In this document: positions 1 through 7,605 of the stretch, one piece after another
Layout: every line of letters begins with the position of its first letter
Numbering within the stretch: position 1 is the first letter of the stretch
Assembly (NCBI GenBank): GCA_044433305.1
Contig: JAWXTS010000011.1
Span: 1 to 31,280 of the forward strand
Source: JAWXTS01 sp044433305
GTDB lineage: Bacteria; Bacteroidota; Bacteroidia; Bacteroidales; Rikenellaceae
DNA length: 31,280 bases
Direction of reading: 5' to 3'
Translations under genes and position numbers: made by a program
The notes under the pieces: generated by a model
Told to the model about the DNA's origin: nothing
Databases searched by the model: none
What the model saw: the letters and a program-made list of their open reading frames with translations, nothing else

Positions 1-1
1 A

Positions 2-202
2 GCCTATACCATGCCCGAGTCGCTTACAGATATTATTATCATGCGCCTTGTTATACGTCAAGGCACGTCTATGGATTTGGCTGATTTGCTGATAGATAAT
101 ATACGCGTTTGTGTAGACAAACTCAATGCTCTAAAGGAGCCTACAAACACGGCTCTGGATGTTCACAATAGCGGCGAAAGAATGTTCTCTCACATAAAAT
201 AA
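2..202 (+). CDS. gad: Glutamate decarboxylase, C-terminal fragment (gene begins outside the window)
   Basis: The reading frame is open from base 2 to the TAA at 200-202 and must start upstream, so only the last 66 residues are visible. The pattern is that of the C-terminal small domain of PLP-dependent glutamate decarboxylases: an 'AYTMPES' entry, then 'IIMRLVIRQGTSMDLADLL', which matches the family's 'RxVxRxGFSxDLAxLL' stretch, and a tail ending in Phe-Ser-His. The family converts glutamate to GABA and CO2 and consumes a proton, usually serving acid resistance, often next to an antiporter; no antiporter is visible here because the upstream side is cut off. The PLP lysine is outside the window, so the activity cannot be checked. 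A related group II decarboxylase is the alternative. A strong terminator follows at 225-252, so this is the last gene of its transcript. Confidence 0.7.
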   Translation, partial: AYTMPESLTDIIIMRLVIRQGTSMDLADLLIDNIRVCVDKLNALKEPTNTALDVHNSGERMFSHIK

Positions 203-224
203 TCTTTACAATTCTGTCTTTTCT

Positions 225-252
225 AGCCTCGGCCCTTGGGTCGGGGCTTTTT
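225..252 (+). terminator. Rho-independent terminator after the decarboxylase gene
   Basis: AGCCTCGGCCC (225-235) pairs with GGGTCGGGGCT (238-248) through 9 Watson-Crick and 2 G-T pairs; the very short TT loop will open to about 4 bases. Five T (248-252) follow. It lies 22 bases after the stop codon. Confidence 0.85.
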
Positions 253-280
253 GCGCTGAAATAGTAACGTTTATTTAACC

Positions 281-310
281 TTGTAAACCCATTTATAATG
301 GTTATCTTTG
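281..310 (+). promoter_or_regulatory. Bacteroidota-type promoter for the ABC-F gene
   Basis: TTG at 281-283 and TATCTTTG at 303-310 are 19 bases apart, matching the Bacteroidota -33/-7 pattern (TTG, TAnnTTTG). Transcription should start near 316, leaving a short leader before the ATG at 334. Confidence 0.75.
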
Positions 311-333
311 CACCCTAATTTAATTGTAGCTAG

Positions 334-1944
334 ATGATAACTGTATCAAATGTAGAAGTCCAATTTGGTAAAAGAGTTCTTTTTAAGGACGTTAACTTTA
401 AATTCACCCAAGGCAACTGCTATGGTGTGATAGGTGCCAATGGTGCTGGCAAGTCAACTTTTTTGAAGGTGCTTAGTGGAGATGTCGAATGTCAAAAGGG
501 TAGTGTTACCTTTGGCCCTAATGAACGACTATCTGTGCTAAAGCAGGATCACCACGAGTATGACACATGCACAGTCCTTGACACTGTACTTATGGGACAT
601 ACAGTTTTGTGGGATATTACTCAACAAAAAAACGAGCTTTACGCTAAGGAAGACTTTAGTGACGAGGATGGCGAGAAGGCAGCAGACCTTGAAATGCAAT
701 TTGCTGAACTTGATGGCTGGAATGCTGAGAGTGAGGCCGAGATGTTGCTTAGTGGTCTAGGCATCAAAGAAGATAGACACCACGCTCTTATGGGTGATTT
801 GAACCCTAAGGATAAAGTATTGGTGCTGCTTGCACAAGCTCTTTTTGGTAAACCAGACAATCTACTACTTGATGAGCCAACCAATGACCTTGACGTGCAC
901 ACAGTTATGTGGCTAGAGAACTATCTTGCCAACTATGAGAATACGGTTCTTGTAGTATCCCATGACCGTCACTTCTTGGACGCAGTTTGTACCCACGTAC
1001 TTGATATAGATTATAGCGAGATAAATCTTTTCTCTGGTAATTACAGCTTCTGGTATCAGTCGAGCCAGCTTGCACAGCGTCAGCAGGCTCAGCAGAACAA
1101 GAAAGCTGAGGAGAAGAAGAAAGAGCTTCAAGAATTTATCCAACGCTTTAGTGCCAATGTTGCCAAATCAAAGCAGGCCACATCACGCCGCAAGATGCTT
1201 GAACGCCTTAATATCGAGGAGATTAAACCTTCTATGCGTAAGTACCCAGGTATCATCTTCACCATGCAGCGCGAGCCAGGAACAAATATCCTTGAGGTCG
1301 AGAACCTGAGCAAGTCAGTAAATGGCGAGGTGCTGTTCTCGAATCTTAACTTTACCATAGCCAAGGGCGATAAGGTTACCTTCATCTCACGCGAGCCACG
1401 TACCGTTACGGCCCTGCTAGAGATTATTGCAGGCAACGACACACCAGATACTGGCGAGGCTAAGTGGGGTGTTACTATCAGCAAAGGATACCTTCCGATG
1501 AACAACCACTCGTTCTTCGAGAAGCCTACTCCTATCATGGACTGGATAGGTCAATATTCGTCAGACACCAGCGAGCTTTACCTTCGCGGCTACCTAGGCA
1601 AGATGTTGTTTGCTAGAGAGGATGTTTACAAGCAGGTTAATGTTCTTTCGGGAGGCGAGAAGATGAGATGTATGATAGCTAAGATGATGATAGAGGAGCC
1701 TAATACTGTTATCCTTGACTCACCAACCAACCACCTTGATATGGAGTCTATTCAGGCCTTCAACAATAGCTTGATAAACTATAAGGGTGTGGTTCTTATG
1801 ACATCTCATGACCACGAGTTTATTAATACCGTCTCAAACCGTATTATCGAGATAGGTCCTAAGGGCATGATAGATAAATATACTGAGTATGACGAGTATA
1901 TCATGAATGAATCTGTGAAGACTGCTCTAGAGAGAATATACTAG
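334..1944 (+). CDS. ABC-F family ATPase (YkpA/YbiT type) with one degenerate ATP site
   Basis: Soluble tandem ABC protein of 536 residues without membrane segments, the usual length of the YkpA/YbiT branch of ABC-F proteins, which act on ribosomes to modulate translation. NBD1 (about 1-240) has an intact Walker A (GANGAGKST, 34-42), Walker B with catalytic Glu181 and His210, but its signature motif reads GDLNPKDKV (154-162) rather than LSGG. A charged linker follows (about 245-305). NBD2 (about 318-520) has a good LSGGE (438-442), but no Walker A lysine or glycine loop (ISREPRTVT, 351-359) and Ser463 where the catalytic Glu should be. From memory, Bacteroidales relatives also lack the NBD2 Walker A, so this is probably a lineage trait and not a pseudogene. 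It is monocistronic, between its own promoter and a strong terminator. Confidence 0.9.
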   Translation: MITVSNVEVQFGKRVLFKDVNFKFTQGNCYGVIGANGAGKSTFLKVLSGDVECQKGSVTFGPNERLSVLKQDHHEYDTCTVLDTVLMGHTVLWDITQQKNELYAKEDFSDEDGEKAADLEMQFAELDGWNAESEAEMLLSGLGIKEDRHHALMGDLNPKDKVLVLLAQALFGKPDNLLLDEPTNDLDVHTVMWLENYLANYENTVLVVSHDRHFLDAVCTHVLDIDYSEINLFSGNYSFWYQSSQLAQRQQAQQNKKAEEKKKELQEFIQRFSANVAKSKQATSRRKMLERLNIEEIKPSMRKYPGIIFTMQREPGTNILEVENLSKSVNGEVLFSNLNFTIAKGDKVTFISREPRTVTALLEIIAGNDTPDTGEAKWGVTISKGYLPMNNHSFFEKPTPIMDWIGQYSSDTSELYLRGYLGKMLFAREDVYKQVNVLSGGEKMRCMIAKMMIEEPNTVILDSPTNHLDMESIQAFNNSLINYKGVVLMTSHDHEFINTVSNRIIEIGPKGMIDKYTEYDEYIMNESVKTALERIY

Positions 1945-1965
1945 AGAAAGTTTTTTTATATTATA

Positions 1966-2001
1966 AAAAAGGTTGCTATTGTTTTCAATGGCAACCTTTT
2001 T
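1966..2001 (+). terminator. Strong terminator after the ABC-F gene
   Basis: A 16-base stem (1966-1981 with 1986-2001) has one T-G wobble and a TTTT loop; the core is GGTTGC/GCAACC and the arms end in A5 and T5. With A-rich and T-rich flanks it could work in both directions. Its distal arm ends five bases before the -7 element of the next gene. Confidence 0.85.
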
Positions 2002-2005
2002 GTTA

Positions 2006-2013
2006 TATCTTTG
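2006..2013 (+). promoter_or_regulatory. Promoter -7 element (TATCTTTG) for yaaA
   Basis: A perfect TAnnTTTG word lies 18 bases before the ATG at 2032, so the leader is short. A TTG at 1979-1981 lies inside the preceding terminator stem and is a few bases farther away than usual for a -33 element. Confidence 0.6.
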
Positions 2014-2031
2014 TGTTAAAGAAGCTTACTT

Positions 2032-2820
2032 ATGTTTATTCTTATCTCATGTGCCAAGATTATGCGAGAGTGTAATCACCTCTCGACTCTGCTTGAGGAT
2101 TATAGCAAGGACTTTAGCAGTCCATGCTTTGCTGAGAACGCCGCCCTGCTAGCCGAGCATATATCTAAATATGACGTAGAATCGCTGGCCGACAACCTGA
2201 AGGTTAATAGAGATATTGCCCAGCAGAACTTTCTGCGATATAGAGGCTTTGGTAGTGGTGAGAATAGCCTGCTTCCATCATTGTTTTCATACCATGGTAT
2301 AGTATTTAAGAATATTGCTCCCGAGGAATTTTCTTACGATGATATGATGTATGCCAACGAGCACCTTATGATGACCTCGTTTCTGTATGGACTTTTGCGC
2401 CCACTCGATTTGATAGAACATTACAGGTTGGAGGGGAAGTTTAAACTGAACCTTGACGAATATAAAAATGTCTTCGCTTACTGGAAACCTAGGCTGACCG
2501 ACTTTCTTATTGAGAGAGTCAAGCAGCAAGGGGGAGTTTTGATGAACCTTGCCAGTGGTGAGATGCGCGATTTGTTCGATTGGAAGAGAGTGTGCCGCGA
2601 GGTCGAGGTCATAAGTCCCGAGTTCTTTGTTAATAAAGCAGGCCAAACAAAAAGCATCGTGGTCTATACCAAAATCGCACGCGGACTAATGACAAAGTTC
2701 ATTATAAAGAATCGTATTACAGACGCTACTTCGCTGCTTGATTTTAGCGATAACGGTTATACCTTTATTGGAGACAAGAATGACAAAATATACAAATTTA
2801 TAACTGATTTTAAGGCTTAA
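2032..2820 (+). CDS. yaaA: Peroxide stress protein YaaA (UPF0246/DUF328)
   Basis: The 262-residue product begins 'MFILISCAKIMR', equivalent to the 'MLILISPAKTL' start of YaaA, and has the family's length and motifs, including 'NFLRYRGFGSG' for the usual 'A(I)xxFxGxVY' region and 'LYGLLRPLDLIEHYRLE', a hallmark of the family. The C-terminal part keeps 'LMNLASGEMRDLFDW' and 'TKIARGLMTKFIIKNRI', both typical. In E. coli YaaA lowers intracellular free iron during hydrogen peroxide stress and binds DNA; the role in an anaerobe is presumably similar oxygen or peroxide defence. The residue after LIS is Cys8 instead of the common Pro. It has its own promoter and stands alone between terminator and the pfl leader. 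Assignment is firm, the mechanism is inferred from the family. Confidence 0.9.
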   Translation: MFILISCAKIMRECNHLSTLLEDYSKDFSSPCFAENAALLAEHISKYDVESLADNLKVNRDIAQQNFLRYRGFGSGENSLLPSLFSYHGIVFKNIAPEEFSYDDMMYANEHLMMTSFLYGLLRPLDLIEHYRLEGKFKLNLDEYKNVFAYWKPRLTDFLIERVKQQGGVLMNLASGEMRDLFDWKRVCREVEVISPEFFVNKAGQTKSIVVYTKIARGLMTKFIIKNRITDATSLLDFSDNGYTFIGDKNDKIYKFITDFKA

Positions 2821-2837
2821 TTTTATTCGATTTTCTG

Positions 2838-2855
2838 TTGTTATAGAAATAACAA
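2838..2855. promoter_or_regulatory. CRP/FNR-type palindrome 1 upstream of pflB
   Basis: TTGTTA-N6-TAACAA, perfectly symmetric in both arms (TTGTTAT, AGAA, ATAACAA when the full repeat is counted). The architecture matches binding sites of CRP/FNR-family regulators. It lies about 200 bases upstream of the pflB start and 18 bases after the yaaA stop. Confidence 0.5.
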
Positions 2856-2928
2856 TACTTCTTATAAAAGTGTCTAAAATGATTAAAATCAAACTCTTTG
2901 GGTTTGACATTTGAACCGTTTACACTTA

Positions 2929-2946
2929 CTGTTAAAATTATAACAG
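2929..2946. promoter_or_regulatory. CRP/FNR-type palindrome 2 upstream of pflB
   Basis: CTGTTA-N6-TAACAG. It shares the exact core TGTTA-N6-TAACA with the site at 2838-2855; the centres are 91 bases apart. The centre is about 95 bases upstream of the predicted transcription start. Confidence 0.45.
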
Positions 2947-3018
2947 AAGCCATATTAATAAATTGTTTATTCTGCACAATAATGCTTACGTTTATGATGT
3001 TTTCTTATCAGAACACGT

Positions 3019-3026
3019 TAATTTTG
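3019..3026 (+). promoter_or_regulatory. Promoter -7 element (TAATTTTG) for pflB-pflA
   Basis: A TAnnTTTG match 30 bases before the pflB ATG. No clear TTG stands at the -33 position, which would fit a promoter that needs an activator. AAGAGGAAA (3042-3050) before the ATG at 3057 is a plausible ribosome-binding site. Confidence 0.55.
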
Positions 3027-3056
3027 TAATGTGAAATTAATAAGAGGAAAATAAAG

Positions 3057-5279
3057 ATGACAAAAAATTTTAAAGAAGGAGCTTGGAACACTCAGATTAA
3101 TGTAGCTGATTTTGTTCACGCTAACATTACTCCTTATTATGGAGATGCCTCGTTTCTTGTAGGACCAACACAAAGAACAAAAAAAATCTGGGACGCTTGC
3201 CTTGTTGCACTTGAGCAGGAGCGTGCCAATGGTGGAGTTCGCTCGTTGGACAATGTCACAGTTTCTACAATCACCTCACATGGTGCAGGTTATATAGATA
3301 AAGATAATGAGCTTATCGTAGGTCTTCAGACAGACGAGTTGCTTCGCCGCGCAATAAAACCTTATGGTGGCATTAACGTGGTTGACAAGGCTTGTAAAGA
3401 AAATGGCGTTGAGGTAGATGCCCGTGTCAAGGATATATTTAAGAATTATCGCAAGACCCACAACGACGGAGTTTTCGATGCTTATACAGAGGAGATACGA
3501 ACATTCCGCTCTCTGGGTTTCTTGACAGGATTACCAGATAACTATGCCCGTGGACGTGTCATTGGAGACTATCGTCGTATGGCTCTTTATGGTGTTGACC
3601 GCCTTGTTGAGGCCAAGATGGCTGATTTGGCGGCTATCTCTAGCCCTATGACAGATGCTAAGATACGCCTTAGAGAAGAGATTGCCGAGCAGATTAAGGC
3701 TCTTGGCGAGATGAAAACTCTTGGCGAAATATACGGCTTTGATTTGAGCACGCCTGCTGAAAATGCTCATCAAGCGGTTCAGTGGGTCTACTTGGCTTAT
3801 CTGGCTGCCGTAAAAGAGCAGGATGGTGCAGCCATGTCTCTGGGTAATGTTTCGTCGTTCCTTGATATATATATTGAGAATGATTTGAACGAGGGATTGA
3901 TTGACGAGAGCTTCGCGCAGGAGCTTATAGACCAGTTTGTTATTAAGCTACGTATGGTGCGTCACCTTCGTATGCAGACCTATAACGACATCTTCGCTGG
4001 CGATCCAACATGGGTTACAGAATCTATTGGAGGACGTTTCAACGATGGTCGCACTAAGGTTACTAAAAGCTCGTTCCGCTTCTTGCAAACGCTTTATAAC
4101 CTAGGGCCTTCGCCAGAGCCTAACCTTACAGTTCTGTGGGCTTCAGAGCTTCCAGAGGGCTTTAAAGACTTCTGTGCTCAGGTTTCTATCGACACTTCGT
4201 CTATACAATATGAGAATGACACCCTTATGCGTGAGGTTCGCGAGAACGACGACTACGGCATTGCGTGCTGCGTTTCTTATCAGGCCATAGGCAAGCAGAT
4301 ACAGTTCTTCGGTGCTCGTTGCAACCTTGCAAAGTCGCTGCTGCTGGCTCTAAATGGCGGTCGCTGCGAGTGCACAGGTACACTGATGGTTGAGGGTATT
4401 CCTGAACTGAAGGGCGATGTGTTGGACTTTGACCAAGTGCTAGCCAACTACAAAAAGGTGCTTGTTCAGATTGCGCGCATCTACAACGATGCTATGAACA
4501 TCATCCACTTTATGCACGACAAATACTATTATGAGCGTGCCCAAATGGCTCTTATAGATACCGACCCATCAATCAACTTGGCTTATGGTGTGGCAGGATT
4601 GTCTATTGCCGTTGACTCACTTTCGGCTATCAAATATGGCAAGGTTAGAGCCAAACGCAATGAGAAAGGTCTTACTGAGGCTTTCGAGGTAGAGAACGAT
4701 TTCCCATGCTTTGGTAATGATGATGACCGCGTAGACCACTTAGGCATAGACCTTGTGTACTTCTTCAATAGAGAGCTTAAGAAACTAGCCATATACAAGA
4801 ATGCGCAGCCAACTCTATCGCTGCTTACCATAACTTCAAATGTTATGTACGGCAGGAAAACTGGTGCTACACCAGACGGTAGAGCAGGGGGCGTAGCCTT
4901 TGCACCGGGTGCCAACCCTATGCACGGTCGCGATAATAACGGTGCTATCGCTTCACTTAGTTCTGTTGCCAAGTTGCGCTATCGTGACTCACAGGACGGT
5001 GTGAGCAACACCTTCTCTATCGTGCCAAAATCGCTTGGAGTAGATGCTCCAACGCGCATTGAGAACCTTGTAACTATGATGGATGGCTACTTCGTTAAGG
5101 GTGCCCACCACCTTAATGTCAACGTTCTTAACCGTGAGATGCTTGAGGACGCTATGGAACACCCAGAGAACTATCCTCAGCTAACCATACGTGTCTCGGG
5201 ATATGCTGTAAACTTTGTTAAGCTGAGTCGCGAGCACCAGCTAGAGGTTATTAGCCGCTCGTTCCACCAAAGAATGTAA
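3057..5279 (+). CDS. pflB: Formate C-acetyltransferase (pyruvate formate-lyase)
   Basis: Cytoplasmic glycyl radical enzyme converting pyruvate and CoA to acetyl-CoA and formate under anoxic conditions. At 740 residues it has the usual family length. The tandem active-site cysteines are Cys404-Cys405 in 'GIACCVSYQAIGKQIQFFGAR', the form specific for true pyruvate formate-lyases rather than dehydratases or choline lyase. The radical glycine is Gly715 in 'RVSGYAVNF' near the C-terminus. Pyruvate-binding arginines are expected in the conserved 'GDYRRMALYG' and related segments. The activase gene pflA follows 8 bases later, so both are in one operon. A leader of 236 bases with two matching CRP/FNR-like palindromes suggests redox or energy control. 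The formate made here can feed PurT, encoded next to the operon. Confidence 0.97.
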   Translation: MTKNFKEGAWNTQINVADFVHANITPYYGDASFLVGPTQRTKKIWDACLVALEQERANGGVRSLDNVTVSTITSHGAGYIDKDNELIVGLQTDELLRRAIKPYGGINVVDKACKENGVEVDARVKDIFKNYRKTHNDGVFDAYTEEIRTFRSLGFLTGLPDNYARGRVIGDYRRMALYGVDRLVEAKMADLAAISSPMTDAKIRLREEIAEQIKALGEMKTLGEIYGFDLSTPAENAHQAVQWVYLAYLAAVKEQDGAAMSLGNVSSFLDIYIENDLNEGLIDESFAQELIDQFVIKLRMVRHLRMQTYNDIFAGDPTWVTESIGGRFNDGRTKVTKSSFRFLQTLYNLGPSPEPNLTVLWASELPEGFKDFCAQVSIDTSSIQYENDTLMREVRENDDYGIACCVSYQAIGKQIQFFGARCNLAKSLLLALNGGRCECTGTLMVEGIPELKGDVLDFDQVLANYKKVLVQIARIYNDAMNIIHFMHDKYYYERAQMALIDTDPSINLAYGVAGLSIAVDSLSAIKYGKVRAKRNEKGLTEAFEVENDFPCFGNDDDRVDHLGIDLVYFFNRELKKLAIYKNAQPTLSLLTITSNVMYGRKTGATPDGRAGGVAFAPGANPMHGRDNNGAIASLSSVAKLRYRDSQDGVSNTFSIVPKSLGVDAPTRIENLVTMMDGYFVKGAHHLNVNVLNREMLEDAMEHPENYPQLTIRVSGYAVNFVKLSREHQLEVISRSFHQRM

Positions 5280-5287
5280 AACAAATT

Positions 5288-6016
5288 ATGATAAGAGTTC
5301 ATTCATACGAATCTATGGGGACTTTCGACGGGCCGGGTCTTCGGCTCGTCGTTTTTTTACAAGGCTGTGCCTTTGGGTGTCTCTATTGTGCCAACCCCGA
5401 CACCATAGACATGATAGGGGAGAGCACTCTCACAACGCCCGAGCACATACTCAGTATGGCACTTAGTCAGAAGCCTTTCTTTGGTAAGAAGGGTGGAGTC
5501 ACCTTTAGTGGTGGCGAACCAAGCTTGCAGGCCAAGGTCTTGCTACCTTTGTTCCGTATGCTCAAACAAGAGGGTATACATATCTGCCTTGACACCAATG
5601 GGGCTGTGTGGAATGATGATGTTAGGCAGCTGTTGGAGCTTACCGATTTGGTTTTGCTAGATGTCAAGCAGTTTAACAACTCTCGTCATCAGAGGCTTAC
5701 GGGACGCGATAATACTCAGACCCTTGCCACGGCCAAATGGTTGGAGGAAAACTCTCACCCATTCTGGTTGCGCTATGTTCTTGTTGATGGTTACAGTGCC
5801 ATAGATGAGGATATGCACGCCTTGGGCAAACATCTCTCAGGGTATAAGATGATAGAGCGCGTCGAGCTACTTCCATACCATACTCTTGGGGCACATAAGT
5901 ATGAGGCCTTGGGTAAGAAGTACATGCTTGAGGGGGTCAAAGAATCCACGCCCGAGAGACTTGAGAGTATCAAGCAGTTGTTCGAGCAGTATTTTGACAA
6001 CGTATACTTGAATTAA
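5288..6016 (+). CDS. pflA: Pyruvate formate-lyase activating enzyme (radical SAM)
   Basis: Radical SAM enzyme of 242 residues that makes the glycyl radical in PflB by abstracting a hydrogen from the conserved glycine. The CxxxCxxC cluster motif is Cys27, Cys31, Cys34 in 'GCAFGCLYCANPDT'; 'GVTFSGGEP' (70-78) gives the GGE motif that binds SAM; 'LDTNG' and 'LLDVKQFN' are the later conserved strands. There is no inserted ferredoxin domain, so this is the short PFL-AE form and not a class II activase. It is 8 bases downstream of pflB and surely cotranscribed. The TAA stop codon lies inside the left arm of a 23-base terminator stem, an unusually tight arrangement. Confidence 0.95.
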   Translation: MIRVHSYESMGTFDGPGLRLVVFLQGCAFGCLYCANPDTIDMIGESTLTTPEHILSMALSQKPFFGKKGGVTFSGGEPSLQAKVLLPLFRMLKQEGIHICLDTNGAVWNDDVRQLLELTDLVLLDVKQFNNSRHQRLTGRDNTQTLATAKWLEENSHPFWLRYVLVDGYSAIDEDMHALGKHLSGYKMIERVELLPYHTLGAHKYEALGKKYMLEGVKESTPERLESIKQLFEQYFDNVYLN

Positions 6017-6058
6017 AAAATGGTGGCCAACAATGTGTTGGCCACCATTTTTTAATTC
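6010..6058. terminator. Very long perfect terminator hairpin overlapping the pflA stop codon
   Basis: Bases 6010-6032 and 6036-6058 form a perfect 23-base-pair stem around an ATG loop; the core is TGGTGGCCAACA/TGTTGGCCACCA with A6 and T6 on the outside. It is symmetric and can stop transcription from both sides. The pflA stop (6014-6016) is within the stem. Confidence 0.9.
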
Positions 6059-6066
6059 ATTCTTTT

Positions 6067-6240
6067 CTAGCTCACATACACATCCCAGCGGTTGCCTGAG
6101 CTGTCCGTAAATATTCCTACAAACTTATATGTTGTGGGGGATAACATCAGCACAAATAATATTACCCACGGAAGTTCGTCGAAAACACCTAGGACATATA
6201 TTCTTGTTACGGTAAGAAATAGTTCTGAACTTCTACTTTT
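6067..6240 (-). pseudogene. Possible C-terminal remnant of an unidentified gene
   Basis: The minus strand between purT and the bidirectional terminator can be read without a stop for about 55 codons and ends with '...YKFVGIFTDSSGNRWDVYVS' and a TAG at 6067-6069, nine bases before the terminator stem. The last 20 residues look like real protein, and the frame has no ATG with a plausible start; it differs from the purT frame. I read it as a possible decayed gene tail that once shared the symmetric terminator with pflA. It may equally be chance; I do not recognise the family. Confidence 0.25.
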
Positions 6241-6242
6241 AT

Positions 6243-7412
6243 CTAGTAAACCTCTACCAGTTTGGCGGCGGCTTTACATTTATCTCTTAGTGCGTCGATG
6301 TCCGAGCCGAGTGGGCCATAGCTCACAACAACACCCATGCGGCGGTTAATCTTAGTTATCGGCTTGCCAAAGATGCGAACATAAGTGTCGCTAATCTTGC
6401 AAACTTCGTCTAGGCCACGGTATTGAGGCTTCTCGCTGCTGGCAATCGTAGATAGTATCACCGCGCTAACACCTATGCGTTCTTGTTTAATCTCAGGTAT
6501 AGGAAGTCCCAGTACGGCGCGTAGGTGAAGCTCAAACTCGCTTAGGTTCTGTGTGCCTGCAAGTGTCACCATGCCTGTGTCGTGAGGGCGTGGCGATAGC
6601 TCAGAGAAGTACACTCCATTGTCATGGCTCAAGAAGAACTCGACTCCCCACAGGCCTGCACCCTCTAGGGCCTCGGTAACCTTGGCTGCCATGATTTGTG
6701 CTTGGTGTAGGTGGTCTTCGCTTATAGGGGCTGGTTGAAAGCTCTCGCGGTAGTCGCCGCCTTTTTGTACGTGTCCAATAGGAGGGCAGAACAATGTTGG
6801 GCCATCCTTCTGAGTTACGGTAAGTAGGGTTATCTCGCTGTCGAATTTTATAAATTCTTCGATGATAAGTTCTTTGATGTCGCCGCGGCTACCCTGACAA
6901 CCATAAATCCATGCTTGTTCCAGCTCGTCGCTACTTTTCACAAGGCTCTGACCCTTGCCCGAAGAGCTCATAAGAGGTTTAACCACGCAAGGGAAGCCTA
7001 TCTTCTGGGATGCTTCTTTTAGTTGCTCAAAGCTTGTGGCATAGAAGTAAGCGGCAGTCTTTAGGCCTAGCTTCTTGGCTGCCAAGTCACGTATGGCCTT
7101 GCGGTTCATGGTTATATTTGTAGCCTTTGCGCTAGGCACAACCTGTATGCCCTGTTGCTCAAAGTCGTATAGACGTTCGGTGCGTATGGCTTCTATTTCT
7201 GGTACAATAATATCTGGTGAGTGCTTGGCCACGGCTTGCGCTAGAGCATCCCCGTCGAGCATACTAAACACCTCGAACTCGTCTGCCACTTGCATGGCTG
7301 GAGCGCCTGCATAGCTGTCACAAGCAATAACATATTGTCCTTTTCGTTTTGCGGCGATTACAAATTCTTTGCCTAGCTCGCCCGAGCCCAAAAGTAGAAT
7401 TTTCTTAGTCAT
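6243..7412 (-). CDS. purT: Formate-dependent phosphoribosylglycinamide formyltransferase (GAR transformylase 2)
   Basis: ATP-grasp enzyme of 389 residues, the normal PurT length. It makes formyl-GAR from GAR, formate and ATP in purine synthesis and so replaces the folate-dependent PurN step. The N-terminal preATP-grasp domain starts 'KKILLLGSGELGKEFVIAAKR', and 'IVPEIEAIRTERL' and 'MNRKAIRDLAAKKLGLKTAAY' are PurT signatures. The ATP-grasp core has 'PCVVKPLMSSSGKGQSLV', 'GLWGVEFFL' and 'SELSPRPHDTGMVTLAGT'; the C-terminal 'LGLPIPE' follows. The neighbouring pflBA operon makes formate, so the enzyme sits next to its substrate source. Transcription runs toward pflA from a clear promoter at 7450-7479. 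Confidence 0.95.
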   Translation of the reverse strand: MTKKILLLGSGELGKEFVIAAKRKGQYVIACDSYAGAPAMQVADEFEVFSMLDGDALAQAVAKHSPDIIVPEIEAIRTERLYDFEQQGIQVVPSAKATNITMNRKAIRDLAAKKLGLKTAAYFYATSFEQLKEASQKIGFPCVVKPLMSSSGKGQSLVKSSDELEQAWIYGCQGSRGDIKELIIEEFIKFDSEITLLTVTQKDGPTLFCPPIGHVQKGGDYRESFQPAPISEDHLHQAQIMAAKVTEALEGAGLWGVEFFLSHDNGVYFSELSPRPHDTGMVTLAGTQNLSEFELHLRAVLGLPIPEIKQERIGVSAVILSTIASSEKPQYRGLDEVCKISDTYVRIFGKPITKINRRMGVVVSYGPLGSDIDALRDKCKAAAKLVEVY

Positions 7413-7449
7413 ACGTTTAATGTAATTATAGTGGTGGTGTTAGTTCTCA

Positions 7450-7479
7450 CAAAGTTATAATAATTTTATTTGTCCTCAA
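7450..7479 (-). promoter_or_regulatory. Bacteroidota-type promoter for purT
   Basis: On the minus strand TTG (7479-7477) and TAACTTTG (7457-7450) are 19 bases apart, a full match to the -33/-7 pattern. The leader before the ATG at 7412 is about 30 bases. Confidence 0.75.
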
Positions 7480-7568
7480 AACTTTAATCAAATATATATC
7501 CCCCAAAGGCTTGGTTATATTATTATTAATTATTTTATTTATGTAACCCAAGTCCCGCACATTTTTTG

Positions 7569-7576
7569 TAGTTTTG
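7569..7576 (+). promoter_or_regulatory. Promoter -7 element (TAGTTTTG) for the exporter operon
   Basis: A TAnnTTTG match 29 bases before the ATG at 7606. No TTG at the expected -33 distance. It is divergent from the purT promoter. Confidence 0.5.
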
Positions 7577-7605
7577 CACCCTATTAAAATAACTCACCTT
7601 ATTCG

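Noticed and set aside
334..1944. ABC-F gene as a pseudogene because of lost motifs
   Set aside because: The frame is intact over 536 codons, one composite ATP site is complete, and the losses all fall in the other site.
6092..6349. Plus-strand 85-codon open frame between pflA and purT
   Set aside because: It runs into the purT gene on the opposite strand, has no ribosome-binding site and no recognisable protein pattern.
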